A stretch of DNA of 64,000 nucleotides from Symbiodinium natans (taxonomy: Eukaryota > Sar > Dinophyceae > Suessiales > Symbiodiniaceae), in NCBI GenBank assembly GCA_905221605.1, contig CAJNDS010001791.1, positions 286,501 to 350,500 on the forward strand, read 5' to 3'. The notes beneath the pieces were generated by a model that ran no database searches, had not been told where the DNA came from, and saw nothing but the letters and a program-made list of their open reading frames with translations. Every line of letters begins with the position of its first letter. The stretch's first letter is position 1. A program made the position numbers and the translations under genes. Of this stretch, positions 34,240 to 46,900 are shown piece after piece.

Positions 34240-37200
34240 CGTTTGCCTTGTCCGGGTGCAGGGACTGGCAGATGCTTCCCAAAAAGGCGCCTAAAACTGT
34301 CACCCGTAAGACTTCGCCCGCCTGAGTTCGACTCAGTCCTGGCAGGTGAAGACATCAAACCTCAGCCGCAAGCTGTGCATCGCCCTCAGAGGAGCCATCA
34401 GTGGATACCTAGTAGGGTGTTAGGGTTTAGGGCCCTTTAGAAGTCTAAGTGTAAAGACGATGGCGGTGGCTATAACTGCCGTAAAAAGGCGGACAAGTCG
34501 CGTGATCCAGGTGACTTTGCGTCAACGTGTATTGACCGAACTCATGCAGGGCTTGGGGCAGCGGCAAACACCCGATTGTGATCGATTATTATGATTATTA
34601 TTCGTACCATGAGTATAAATTATCATTATGATGATTATCTTCGGGACTAGGTGTAGTATTGATGAGTTTTTGTTCTTGTTATGTATCATTGTTACTGTCA
34701 ATACAAAAATCAACTGAATCTAGATGTTTTGTATATTCCAAGGGGCTACGCCCAGGGGCGGGCAACGCCCCCAAAGCAAAACCCCTCCCCCCCTCCCCCC
34801 GCGAGCCACTGATGCTGCCGATGCTCGCCCCCCGGATCCCCAGAAACGAAGCCTCGATGATGCGCACCCCTGGCCCCCGCCCGGCCGCGCATCATGAGCA
34901 TCAGCGGCTCCGGCCTCCAGGCATGCGTAGCTTATGGGGGCATATGCCGGCCTCAAAACGGAAATGTCCGTAACAGCACGAAAACCACGGGTATTTACAG
35001 CGTTTTCTGCGTTTTCCAAGCTCGCAGCCGCATCCGAAGCCCGAGACCCAACCCGCTGATGCTCATGATGCGCGCTCTTGCGGGGGTCCTTTGGGGTGGC
35101 CGATGCCCCCAAAAAACATCATCAACGTCTTCGGCAGAAGTTAAAAAATAGAGTCAATGATGCTCTCCGGGGTCGTTTTTTGGGACCCCCGCGGGGCACC
35201 CAAAAGATGCGTTCATGTACCTAAAGCCTAAAGCCGAATTTGGAGCCGGATGTCGGCGAGCCAACCGAGTCGGCGGCACCGCCGTGCCATCCCATGGCTA
35301 AAGCTAGGTAGGGGGTAGGTGCTGGAGGCCCCCGCGGCCGGGAACCATGCATATTTCTCGAAGCCAGCTCAGATGATGCGGACGAAGATCGGGCTCTCAC
35401 CTAGGTTCGGGCGTCGCATCGCCTGACGTCCTCGAAGCTTTCATCGCTTTGGGACTTACTCGGGGGTCGCGCCATGCTCAACCGTCGTCGCTTTTGCGCC
35501 TCTGGGTTCCCCAAATGCAAAATATTATGGTCGTTGCTTGTGGGCGTCTATGCTCACATGGTCCTGCTGGCAGAATCATAGTAGGTTGCCTCTTTTGCTT
35601 CGGATGGGAGCACGTGGTGGCAGAGGGGCCATCATTCAGAAGAGTTGAGCACGGCTTGCTAGAAGACTATCACCGTTGAAGCTCGCCTGCCGACACACGG
35701 AAGCATCTAAAGATGCTTGCAGCTGCGCGGTAATAGCAGCGGTAAACCCAGAACATGGGTGCTGAAATGCCGGCCAAAGGTCAAGAGATGCTGACATACT
35801 CGGACAGGGATAGGCCCGGATGGCGTCTTGAACCCGGATCGGGGGAGAGAAAGTCTGGTGTTCATGGTTTCGGACTTGGAGGAAAAGCAAGTTTTAGTCG
35901 AATGCTGCTTTGTGAGAGCTCACTACAAAACATGGGTGCGGGAGCCACCAAGGACCCCGAAAAATCTGTAGTCATTTGATGCCTATACCTTTCATGCAAG
36001 CCCTTAGGAACACCAAAGACGCAGCTCATGCCGCCGAGAGTTAAGAATCGCAAAGATCCTATAGTATGATCTCAACATGTCATCTGAATGACAGCACGCA
36101 GTGGAAACAAGCCTTGCGTTGTGGCGTGTGGCCTGAATTCGACTGGCCCCATGCCAGGCCCACAATGCTGCAGTGTCTGCAGCACAAGTGGCCTGGGCGC
36201 CCAGCACTCTGAGAGCTGCCTTGGAGCCTTGGGGGTGGGAAACCTTGGGAGCCAGGGGAGCGCCAACAAAGGTGCAAAGAAAAGGATGCGATGTGAATCG
36301 GGCGCAAGATCGTTGCAACATGTGCAACGGATCTCTGAGAGGCTTTACCCTGACACACCACCCCCAATGAACCAATGCATTTCAGTTCTGCGGAGTCCCC
36401 ATCTGACTCAGGTTTGGGGCAAAGGACGAAAGCCTTGGGGCTGTGAACCCAGCTTTGCTTGCGTGCTCGCCTTCTTTATCTTGAGGTGAACATCTGAAGA
36501 GCGCGAGCGCTGGAGGGAGCAGAGGAGGGGTACGCTTCTCACCATGCCCAGGCCCTGGATGTCGACCAGCTCAAGCAGCTGCAGGAGAGAGCATAAAGGT
36601 CAAAGCTTAAGGCGGAGGGCCGGACGGCTATTGATGCTAAGGCCAAGTTAAGGCATGATCCCTCCCTAGACAATCACACTCTCCACAATCTGCCACGAGG
36701 AGTTCGCGGACGAGTCCGCGTTGAAGCGAGCCCAGCCCTGAAACACGCCGATTCTTGACGGACAGCTCGCAGCTCGCAGCTCTGTCATGCTGAAGATGGA
36801 TATCTACTTAAAGCGAGCGCGCGCGTCGCGTGTGAATTAGCGACTCTTTGCGGGCCAGACCTTGAATAGAAGCCACGGTGGAACAACCCCCATCCCCACA
36901 GCCCTTATACCCTTCACAGCCACTTTTTAGCCACCAGGCTAGTCCATTCTTTCTGGTTTTAACCAAAACATTTTAGAGGAGAAATGGACGACACACGCAG
37001 GGGCGCTGTCTCGCGCTGTCTCGGAACCTCATGGTTTGTATTCGCAGTCGTACTTTTTTCTTCGTCTTCCAGTACTTTTGTTTTCTATTTAGGTACTAAA
37101 TAATTAAAAAGTGTAATTGGAAGTTGGCCATGCCATGGCTGTGGTCTCAGTGGCTTCGGCCGCCCAAAGCCATCTCTACTGGCGCAACTTGGCAGGAGGG

Positions 37201-37583
37201 GCACCAGGAGGGCACCAGGCAGGGTGTCATTTTGGGGGGTTTGGGGTTTTTCGCCAGGAGAGCTGAGGGTCGGCAATGCTACAAGTAATCTGGCTGATTG
37301 GCTCCCGCAGTCCAGATGCCGAAAAAAGGGTTCAGGGGGCTCGGAGCATAAAGAGCGATGTGATCTGATGGGTTTTTTTGCGGTTTGTGCAAACTTCCGG
37401 TCGCGAGGTGACTTGGTCGTTGTCAGCAATGGCCGCCCGCTGTTGCGGAGCTGTTCAGGGTGCGTCAGCTGCATGAGTTCCTGCTTCTTGTTTTGTCTGT
37501 CTCTTCAAGTTGAAGATCGGGCGATTGCTCCGTTTCGCGACCACTGGAAAAGCGGATATTAACATGAGCTGCAGGCTCTTCCC
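34240..37583. other. Mostly unassigned; possible exons near 36.5 kb
   Basis: It contains a short telomere-type run (about 34419-34434), an AT-rich stretch (34575-34650) and an inverted repeat (34880-35080). Exon-like + strand segments occur at about 36519-36596 (EEGYASHHAQALDVDQLKQL then QERA) and about 36605-36760 (LKAEGRTAIDAKAKLRHDPS and onward). They may be 5' exons of the downstream ABC transporter or a separate gene; I do not recognise them. The kinase C-terminal exons should also lie at the start of this stretch. Confidence 0.4.
34880..35080. repeat. Inverted repeat with 23-bp arms
   Basis: The arm GCGCATCATGAGCATCAGCGG (34886-34906 region) recurs as its reverse complement at about 35055-35077, with partial similarity extending outward (CCCCCGC segments). 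The spacing is about 150 bp. It may be a MITE-like element or a foldback structure. Confidence 0.7.
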
Positions 37584-40500
37584 GTGCTGGCAGTCCATGA
37601 GCATGTTGAGGGAAGCGCTGCCGAAGCTTCCAAAAAGTTACTGAGGGTGGCCAAAGCCGGCCGCTTGCTGGGAGTGCTCGGGCCTTCCGGCGCAGGCGGA
37701 GAGAACTCGGAGCTCAAAGGACTCCCAAAGCTGTTTGAAAGAGTACCTCCGACAACCTGTTCACCCATATAACTCGCAAACACAGGAAACGAAAGGAAGC
37801 GGCAAGAACCCTTTAACGTAGCCTTAGGCCTTGCAAAAAGCTTCGCAAAAAAGCTTCTCGCCTCTTGGCAGGCAAATCCACCTTCCTTTCGGCCTTGGCC
37901 GACGTCCTCGATGCTCCGCTGAAACGCGGCGGCCGCGCGACTGCCAACTAGCTCACTTAGACGAGGCAAGGGGAAGTGCTCTTGGTCCAAGTCCAAGTGG
38001 GAGCGGCGGAGGAGACCTTTTCGCAAATGGGAGATTTTGGGCTCTAAGGACATGTCTGGAGCCCGACGGGGACAATCAGCGTGGCCAAAGGAGTTGTGGA
38101 TGCCAGAGACATGCAATGACACATTGCAATTGTTGGGACGGTGCAGTTTGAGCTGCTGTGCAGATGTCGCCTGAGGGTGGTTTGCCAAACTCAGCACAAT
38201 CTCGCGATTCTTGGGGAAGCTCGCGGCCCCTTTCCTACATCTTGCAGCCTCCACAAAGTGTGATTGACGAGCTTGACGGAAAAAACGGAAACGACGCGAC
38301 ATCGCAGCGAAACTGGGCACAAAGTGCACAGCGTTCTTTGTTTGGGCGGGGGGGGGGGGAGGGGGGCGGCCTGCATGTGTGAGATGGCCTGAAAGATGAG
38401 CGTCAGATGAGCCTGTGGAATGCTTGTCAAAGGGGTCGCGGCAAAGACATGCACCAAAGCTCCGCGATGCAGTATCCGTGTGCTGAGAAAGGATCAAGCT
38501 TTTTTGAGTATCGTGCCCTGATGGCGCATCTGCAGGGAAAACTGGCCAGCAGGTGAGTTTGACGAAACAGCTCTCGGTTGCGGTAGCTAGGTGTGATGCT
38601 TCCTGCTCGATGCCCCCAGAACCGGCAAACCGACCGCTGAGACATGCTGAAACCATCCGCCTTGAAATATCTCGGGCAGGAACTGCTGCGCTGCTTGCCC
38701 AGGCAATGCGGCATTCTGCAGCATTCTTGCAGCGAGCGTGGCAGTACAAAGTCCCTATTCAGCTTAAACACGTCTTGATTTTCCGCAATGGCAAGGGTCG
38801 AGCAGAAGATGAGATGCTCGCTCAGACGCCCAAAAATCTGTAGCCACTACAGTCGGTCCAGGCTTGCCCCATACTAAGCCTCATCTCAACTTCCATCCCA
38901 AAGTCTCACAAGCTTTCACAAGCCAAAGAGCAGGATGACCCGTTTTTCCCGGAGCTGATGGTTCAGGTGTCCCGGTCAACACATTTCAAAGGAAGATGTG
39001 TCGAGTTTGGTTCGGACGAGGTTCTGTTGCAAGGGTGGTGTGTGTAGTCGAAGCGATTTGGTCTTGGGGGGTCACCTTTAGGGACACCTTTTTGGTGCAA
39101 CCTCCATGGGCTTGCGCTTGCTTTCATCTCCGGAGAGTACTCGCCGATTCCTTCCGATCTCCGAGCCTGAGTTAGGAGACGCTGCAGTTCGCCGCGGCGC
39201 TCAGCGGCGGCCGTGTGTCGGCTCTTGAGGCAACTCCAAAGTTTTGAAGGGCGGAGGCTAGCGGGAAATCGACATCCTTCGTGTTTCTGAGCCGGAAAAC
39301 TCATGTCACACATCATGTTGCCAGCCTTTGCCGCTCGTAGGTGGAGGCCTTGCTTCAGCGCGTGGGCCTTGCAGGCGCTGCTTCTCGGCTGCTCGGCTCA
39401 AGTAGCCAAGCAGCCGTAGGTGTAGCCTTACGTGGTTGCGTCATGGTCGATGTTGTCGATTCTGGTGTCTTTGACAGCCACGAACTGGACGGCCAGGCGA
39501 GTCAGCTCCACCACCAAAGGCGAGCAGCGTCGACTGGCTGTGGCTTGTGCCCTCGCAGGCACCCGGGGCAGTGGTTTACAGAAAGCCATCTTGCGCTTCT
39601 GCTAATCACAGAAACCTTGTCACATGTTGTGCTTCACAAAGTGTGGCCTCTCTCAACATCCCCAGGACTGGTTCCGCAAACTCAGCAAAAGCTGAGACAG
39701 TTGCTGCACCAGTGCTACCCAGCGTATTCCACCACCTCCCCGGCACCCAAGAGGCCAAGTAACCACGGGCCGAGGTAGAAGGGCGCATAGCTTGTGTGGA
39801 GTGAGGAGAATATGCACGGACCCTACCTGTGAGGCGATGGCTAGGGTGAAGACGGAGTTGTTGAAACAGCCGTCTTCGTCTTCTCGGTCTAAGCAGGCAG
39901 GTGTTGTTGGGAAGGTTAAGCGCGTGCGTGCGTGCTTGTGTGTGCGTGGGCTCGCGCAAATGTCAGGCACAGAAACACCAGGCAAAGTGCGCAAACGTCC
40001 GCTTCTTAGACATTTCATGGGGTTTAAGTGCGGGAGGCATTGGGGTTGAGGGGCGGTGGATGCCAAGTTCGAGACCTGTGGCAACTACTACAACTCGACG
40101 TCGAAGGTCTTGTGCCGCAATTGCGTCGTGGTCCCAGTGTTTCGTCGTTGTGTTTTTGTGATGCGTTCTTGTTTCACGTTTACAGACGTTTTGGTCAGGG
40201 CAACGCCGGCAAGGCTGGCAGCGTGTGGGAAGGGGGGAAGGGGGGAAGCGGGGATGGGGGGGCAGCAGGTAAAGAAGCCGCGCAAGGAGGCAAAGAAGCA
40301 GCGGCCTGCGGAAGAGGTGTCGATTGGAGAGTGGGAGGGAGGAGCGGGCGGGTGGGAGCGGCGTGGTCTCGTGGAGGCTTCCCACATCGTCGTCTTCGTT
40401 GATGTGGGTCTGCGGCTTGGATGGGGTGGGGAGTGTTTTTGCGGCGCGAGTTCTACATTTTTTCGTTCGTCAGGAAAAGGGAACTCCAGGCACGTCATGG

Positions 40501-40666
40501 TGTCGCCGGAGCGCTTCAAGAAGTTGGCTCCTCGGGGTTCTGACAGAGCTTGTGTGGGCAGGGAGCGTTTTTCTCAGATTGAGGCTTTACGCAGCAGCAC
40601 GCGAAGAAGAGGCAGGAATGAGGGAGTGTGGTAGAAAGGGGTAGCAAACAGAGAGAGAGAGAGGGA

Positions 40667-40750
<84 letters not shown>

Positions 40751-40861
40751 GTGTGAGTGAGAAAGCGAGAAAGAAACAGAGTGAGTCTTGAGGAAGCGCC
40801 GGCTGAGGACAAGAAGGACGACGAGGCGTGAGGAATGAGAGAGAGGGAAAGGGGAGAGAGA

Positions 40862-40913
<52 letters not shown>

Positions 40914-43900
40914 AAGAGAGAGAAAGAGAGAGAAAGAAAGAGGAAGTGTGTTTGCGAAGGCGAGCTTTGAGTCTCCTGTCCGTCACCTGCTCGTCACGAG
41001 CCGACACATCTGAACGGTTCGAAAGAGATGGGCTTCTGCCCATGTCCTCGGGCAAAGGCACCGTCATTGAGTTCGCCAATCTTCTGCACGTGTGCGATTT
41101 TTGTTGAAGCGTGATGCCGCACTGCAACCGCTCCGGCATCCGGACCTGGGAAAGGTCATGGCGAGTGAACAACAGAGTGCTCAATATTGTTTTCATACAC
41201 TGCTATTCGCGTTGTCCGTGATGTGTGCCACACCACCAACAGAGACAACGAATTTTCATGGGTTGCCTTTTTTATTTCCAGGCGAGCCACGGGGGGCGCG
41301 CAGTCGAGCATTGCTCGTGGACGAGCCAACGACAGGTCTTGATGCCTTCCAGGCACCTGGGCCTGCACTGGGCTGTACTGAGATCGGCAGCTAGTCAACG
41401 ACACTAACGACACCACCATAGATTCAGGGCGGTGCGATCCTTACAAAATAGTATGGTGGTGAGAGTCGAGAGTAGTGTGAGGCCAGCCTAGTCACCGTTT
41501 GAGCCTGGGGTCCGGGGAATGATCAGTGTGAGATGCTTGTGCAGGAGGTCGGAGGAGGTGTGCGTAGCACCGGGACACAGCAGACGGGACTTGACACGTC
41601 GTCGGTGTTGCACAGAAGAATTTAAAATTAGCAGCTTCAGGGTGCCGGTGTGGTCGACGTCATGGCAGCGTAGCTATAGAATCGATCAGTTTCGCTTGAA
41701 AGTGGTGGGTTCTTCTCCGTCCTCTATCAGGCACAAAGGGTCGTGGAGCTGTTGAAAGAGCTTGCGCTGAGCAGGACTTGGTTGATTTCTGGCAAGTCTG
41801 CGTAGGACTCCAGCTGCGAAAGACCGTGGGAATTGCTGAATACATGGGAACACGAAATGATAACGGCCCATGCTGTTGAGCATCTCCTTGGCCCTTGTGC
41901 CCTGCTCCGCTACTCACTCGGTGAGAGGAACTGCGCATGCGTAACCTCGCTTCATCAGCCGCGAGCCGCAATTTGGCGATGCTCGGGGCCCTACGCGCTT
42001 CTCAGTTTGCGGTCTCTGCAAAATCTTCTCCAAATTCTTTAAACCTCCAAAAACTGTTGCTTGTTTTCAGGGTGTGTGTGCCCAACCGCCATCGCGCCGT
42101 GACGCAATGGCCGCAGTGACCTGAGGCCTCGACGACACATTGGTTTTGGCACCAGGCCCCGGAGCCGGGTCGAGAGGACACCAGCCACGTGGAAAGCGTT
42201 GCAATTTGCGATCTGAACCACTTGTTGATTTTGTCCGAGGCCTTTCTGAACCGTGTAATTTGGGGTAATTTGCCATGTTGGTAACATATCAGTAGATCTC
42301 TATAGAAGTGGATTCCCAGAAGAGCTTCGAGCCCTTGAGCCCGAGTTCGAGAGGCGGGCACGTGGTCTTCTACGGACCCGCGGGTGACCTGTCCGAGTAC
42401 TTCAGCTCCTTCGGCTGCATCAGAAGCCCTGCCCGTGCTTGGAAAACTGGGACATGGCCCAAGACAGGCCGGTTGTTGGCAGGTGTTTTCTGAAAACAGG
42501 GCCCCGAAATGCTAGACAGCAAAACACACTCCTCTTGTTTGGAGATCCCCGGGTTGCTCCGCTTTTGTTTCGGATCCGTTCGCTTTGTGGACCTTCACAT
42601 TATCTCCTCTTTTGGCTTCATCGTTTGTTGTCTTTATCCTTTTGGTAGTTTGGTCATGTCATTATGCTTAACATGTATTTGTTCACGTGTCTTTGATGTT
42701 GCCAAAATAGGCATCACGTTAATAGCGTTGCAAGAAGGATGTAGGGAGCATCATCTGGGTAATCAGGTCAGGTCACCTAGCTCCCGTCCTGGCATCCTCC
42801 AGAATACCAGAGCAGAATTGGAGTCTCACACAAGGCGTCTGGAAAACATCCTGAACATAGACTCTTCTAGATGCGCGCCGGCAGTACAGAGCTAACCAAA
42901 AGCACAGGTGGCCTCGGCTACAGCTGCGCTGATCAAGGCTCGCCTAAACACCCCCCGAAGCCGATTTTCGGAACCTTGGGCAGCTCCACTGGAGTTGCCT
43001 TGAGTCTGCGGCTCAAGAGATCAGAGTGTTCGGAAGACCTTGTTGCTGCTACGGGGACAACCAACCATCCCCCCCAATTGTCGAACCCCCCCTCCCCCCC
43101 TCTCCCCCCTCCCCAAATCCTGCAGAAAAGTGGAGTTTCGAAGAACACCGCGATGCCAAGACTCCTTGAGCTCGATACCATACTTGAAGCAAGGTGTAAA
43201 CCCAGCGGAGTTCGTCATTGACCTGGTGTCCATCGACTACGAAAATCTCCCGCAAGTCGCGCAGGAGTTTGCCCTCTAAAATTTCTGGGCTGTTGGCAGC
43301 TTCATGCGCTCGCCCACCATGCCCATGCAAAATCTGCTTCATTGAGCCCACTTATTCACATGTGAAGTCCCCTTAATAGTTATAATGGTTCCCCAAAAAG
43401 CCCAGAACTTCGAGAGCTGAGCGATTTGGCGGCGAGGACCACAAGCGCATCGAGGCTTGCGCAGCTGCCTGGCGCTCCTGGGCAGGTTTAGGGTTTAGGG
43501 TTTAGGGTGGATTAGGAAAGCATGTCACTACATGCCCATATTCAGGTTCTTAAGGTGCGGCAACGCTAGCTTTTTAGAAGGATTCGGCTCCATAGCAAAT
43601 CTTGCCGGCATTGATATTCACAGTGAATGCCCATGAATGCCTCGCTCCAAGCCGCTAGGAGACCGCTTTCTGTTGCTGAGGCAAGGCCTATCAGTTGGAC
43701 GAGTTGCACAGCGCTGACATGCCCCGCAGTAAGCCGGCCGAGCAATTTACGAGACAAAGGACAGGTTGTCCAGATGCAGCGTCGAGAGTGTATCCATGGG
43801 TTGCTGTAGTTCCTTGGTTCGACAGCAAAATGCCAATGTGACTGTGTACTTATGCTTGCATCGTTCCTTTCGTTTGCGTCATGGTACCTACGCTTGGAAA

Positions 43901-46900
43901 GGAGATGTGTCGGCCGTACTGTTGTGCTGAAGTTTCTTGCTTTTTGACTTTTGAGGTGGCAGCTTCATGCAGAGCCGACGGGCCACGAGCCACGTGGCCT
44001 CCCAGGGTCACATCTTGCAAGACGGTGTGTGCGATCAGCTGAGGAGCCTTCTTCCTGCTTGTGCAGAGATCCAGCATACAGATCATGCGAGATCGTTTGA
44101 CAAACGCCGCTTTCTTGCATCCAGGCGAATGAGAGTCAATCGTCATGGTGACGAGAACTAGGAGAACACAGGAAACACATTTCTGATCTGCAACGCATTT
44201 TCCCCAGAGTCTTTTCGCTTGGGAACAGTCTTGAGCAAAATAGACCCAGTCCGTGTGCAATCTCTCTTTGGAAAGGCATTTCGTTTGCTGGCCACTGCTG
44301 GGTTGGCGCTCATCTTTGGGGTGCACTTTGGCAAGTTGCTCGGCGCATCCAGCAGTGCTTCGGGGGGTTTTGTGAGGTGCTGTGTGCCGACAGACACCCT
44401 GTGAACAAACGATGCCTTTCAACACAGCATTTAGCAAAAAAAGGCTGCTTTAAGCAGGGTTTATTGGGGGCAGTTTTGGATTCTGCGAGTTGCGGATAGC
44501 CCTTTTGAGTCAAACGGCTCCTGGCTTTAGTGTGACGCCAACAAGCAGAGGCTTGATGGAGGAGGCCTCCCGACCGCCAGATCCGTAGCCGCACGGATCT
44601 GCCTCCTGTGGCCTGGGTCGCAATTTGCTTTCGTGCCTTCAGGGCACATTCACCACACCACATGCACACCTGAAACCCGCAACTACAATGACGCAAAGCT
44701 TACTCCCGCGCCCTGTCCTCCTCAAGTCTGCAGCATCCAGGGCAACCTTTCTTGCAGTACGTTCGCTCACATGTCAGGCCGCTACTAGGCTTTTTGTACA
44801 GTGTACAGTTCTCACTTGAGTGTTGTAGCCGTGTTGCCCGGTTCTAGCTTTAGACAAAGTGATCAGCGGCAAGCACGCTCATCTTCTCGAGGGCTTGCCA
44901 CTTACCCCTTCTTAGAAGCAGTGTCACAAAATTGTTTGTTTGGGTCTGCTGTAGCATGTCTCTGAGGCTGTCATACTACATCTATATATGTTCAATTTTG
45001 AGGATCTGTTCCCTGGGGGGCGTGCACGTTCTGAGGTCCTTTGGCGTCATCGCCATGGCATTTCTGGCTATGGCGCGAGCAGTGGACCGGTTTGCCAAGG
45101 AGATCTGCCTGTCTGGTAGTTTGTAATCTGATGCACACCAGCTTCCATACGTGTATGCGGGTGCTTGGAGCCATCTTCCATGGAGCTGAGCCCCTCTCGG
45201 TTTGCTTGCCCAGTTGTTTCAGCGCTGTGATATCGGGATCAGGAGAGGGCGATCGTGAAGCGTGAGCGCCTCGCTCGATTGTACGGCGGCGGCGTGTACC
45301 TGCTCTCCAAGGCTCTGTAAGGGCATGTTGCGGCATGTTGCGGCATGTTGTTACGCCTGAAAGCACAGCTTCAAAAGTCAAGCCATCTCACAAAGAGATG
45401 GCCCTTATGACACCAAAGAACTAGCAACAAACCCTCCAAGGCCGTCACCGAGCTCCCTTTGGACGCCCTGTCCGCGGTGCTCTTTGCCGCCATTGTCCAC
45501 AAGATCTGCGGCCTCCATGCCAGGTGTGACCCTGCAAACCCATAGTATATACATACATTATAATACAGCTGCCTTGCTAGGCAGGCAAAACAGGCAAGAA
45601 GTTCTGGGAGACTCGGCAGGCGCGAAGCGGTCCTCCTGTCCTTCGCGCTCGTGGCTGTGCTTGGCTCAATGGGTTCTCTGGAGGTCCTGAGACCTCTATA
45701 AAGGGGCTGCACCCCTCCCTCCCTCTCGCTTCCAGACCGCCGCCTCGACGCTGGGTTTGGCCGTGGGCGCCGCGGCGTCCACGGCCGAGCGCGCCGTGGC
45801 TCTGGGAGGCCCCGCGCCTCGGCCGCAGACCCGCATGAGATGTATGGTATGCCTGGTTTACCATAAAACAGCCTGTAGATTCTCGCTGGGCCGCGTAAGA
45901 GAATGCACAGGGCACAACAGGCAAGCTGACAGTCCCAAGTAGCTCGCAAAGCCTTGAACCAACTCAGTGATGTGATTTCGTGCATCCTAGGTGATGATTG
46001 TGCACATGCTCACAGGCCGGGGAACAACTGCTCACGGGCTTTCAAAAGTTCAGCGCTGGTCGTTGTGCTGCTGGGTGTCACTTTGAAACATGAGTGGTCC
46101 TTGTGCTGGGGCAGGCGTCATCGATCCGGCTGGACAGGTGACACGGCTTGTGCAAAGAAGCCAGCGCTTAGGTACATGCCCAACCCATATCTGCAGGCTA
46201 GCGGCACCTCAAGACTAACAACCAGAAATGCCCACAACATGGACGCCAACCGTGCGAGTGGATGTAGAGGGAATCGCAGTGCAGCTTGTAAGAGCCGGGA
46301 GAATTGCGATCCCAGCCAAGGTTGGCCACAGCGCGAATCAGGCACATGAGGGTTTTTGTGTAGACTAAAGAAGCCACAAAACCCTAAGTGCGAGAGCGAG
46401 CACAGTTGCGAAAGGGGCCCAAGTTTAGCCTTTGGGGTGATTCTGAGGCTTGACAATTGAGCAAGTTGTCGCATTGGCCCATTCTGCTGTCGGCCAGTTC
46501 ATGCAGATGCTGCACAGCCTGTCGCCAATACGTCGAAGCCTCACTTGACAGCAGGTGGCACGCCCGTCGAGGGGCCTGCCCACGCCCTTCCCGAAATCCC
46601 GAGACCCCGTCTCCAACCCCCCCTGAAAACCGAGGCTATGCCATCGAAGCCCTCTGCGTGGCAGAGCTGCATGGCTTGGACCCAGCGGAATCATTCACAG
46701 CATGTCTCTAAACACAAGCCGTAATTACACAGATTTGCTCAGCCGTCCTCCCGACGTGAAGAAGCACATGTATCATCTTTGATGAGGTTGCTGACATACC
46801 TTGCAGGACCTTGCCAGAAGTGCCGCCGATGCTCCGCGCATGGGAGGCTTCAAATGTTCACTGAGATCTGCAGAGTTCCAGGCATCACATTGTAAGGCTG

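Noticed and set aside
37559-38749. A 396-codon open frame on the - strand, the second longest frame in the window
   Set aside because: It lies antisense to the ABCG exons holding Walker A (37695 and 37872) and crosses their intron. Its composition is Ser/Arg/Pro-rich without a domain. The + strand match to ABC transporters is clear.
40516-41196. A 226-codon - strand frame and matching Arg/Glu + strand frames
   Set aside because: Created by the (GA)n microsatellites; low-complexity Ser/Leu peptide with no biological signal.
45371-45985. A 204-codon - strand frame
   Set aside because: Antisense to the ABCG membrane-domain exons (AVTELPLDALSAVLF region), which fit the family in phase.
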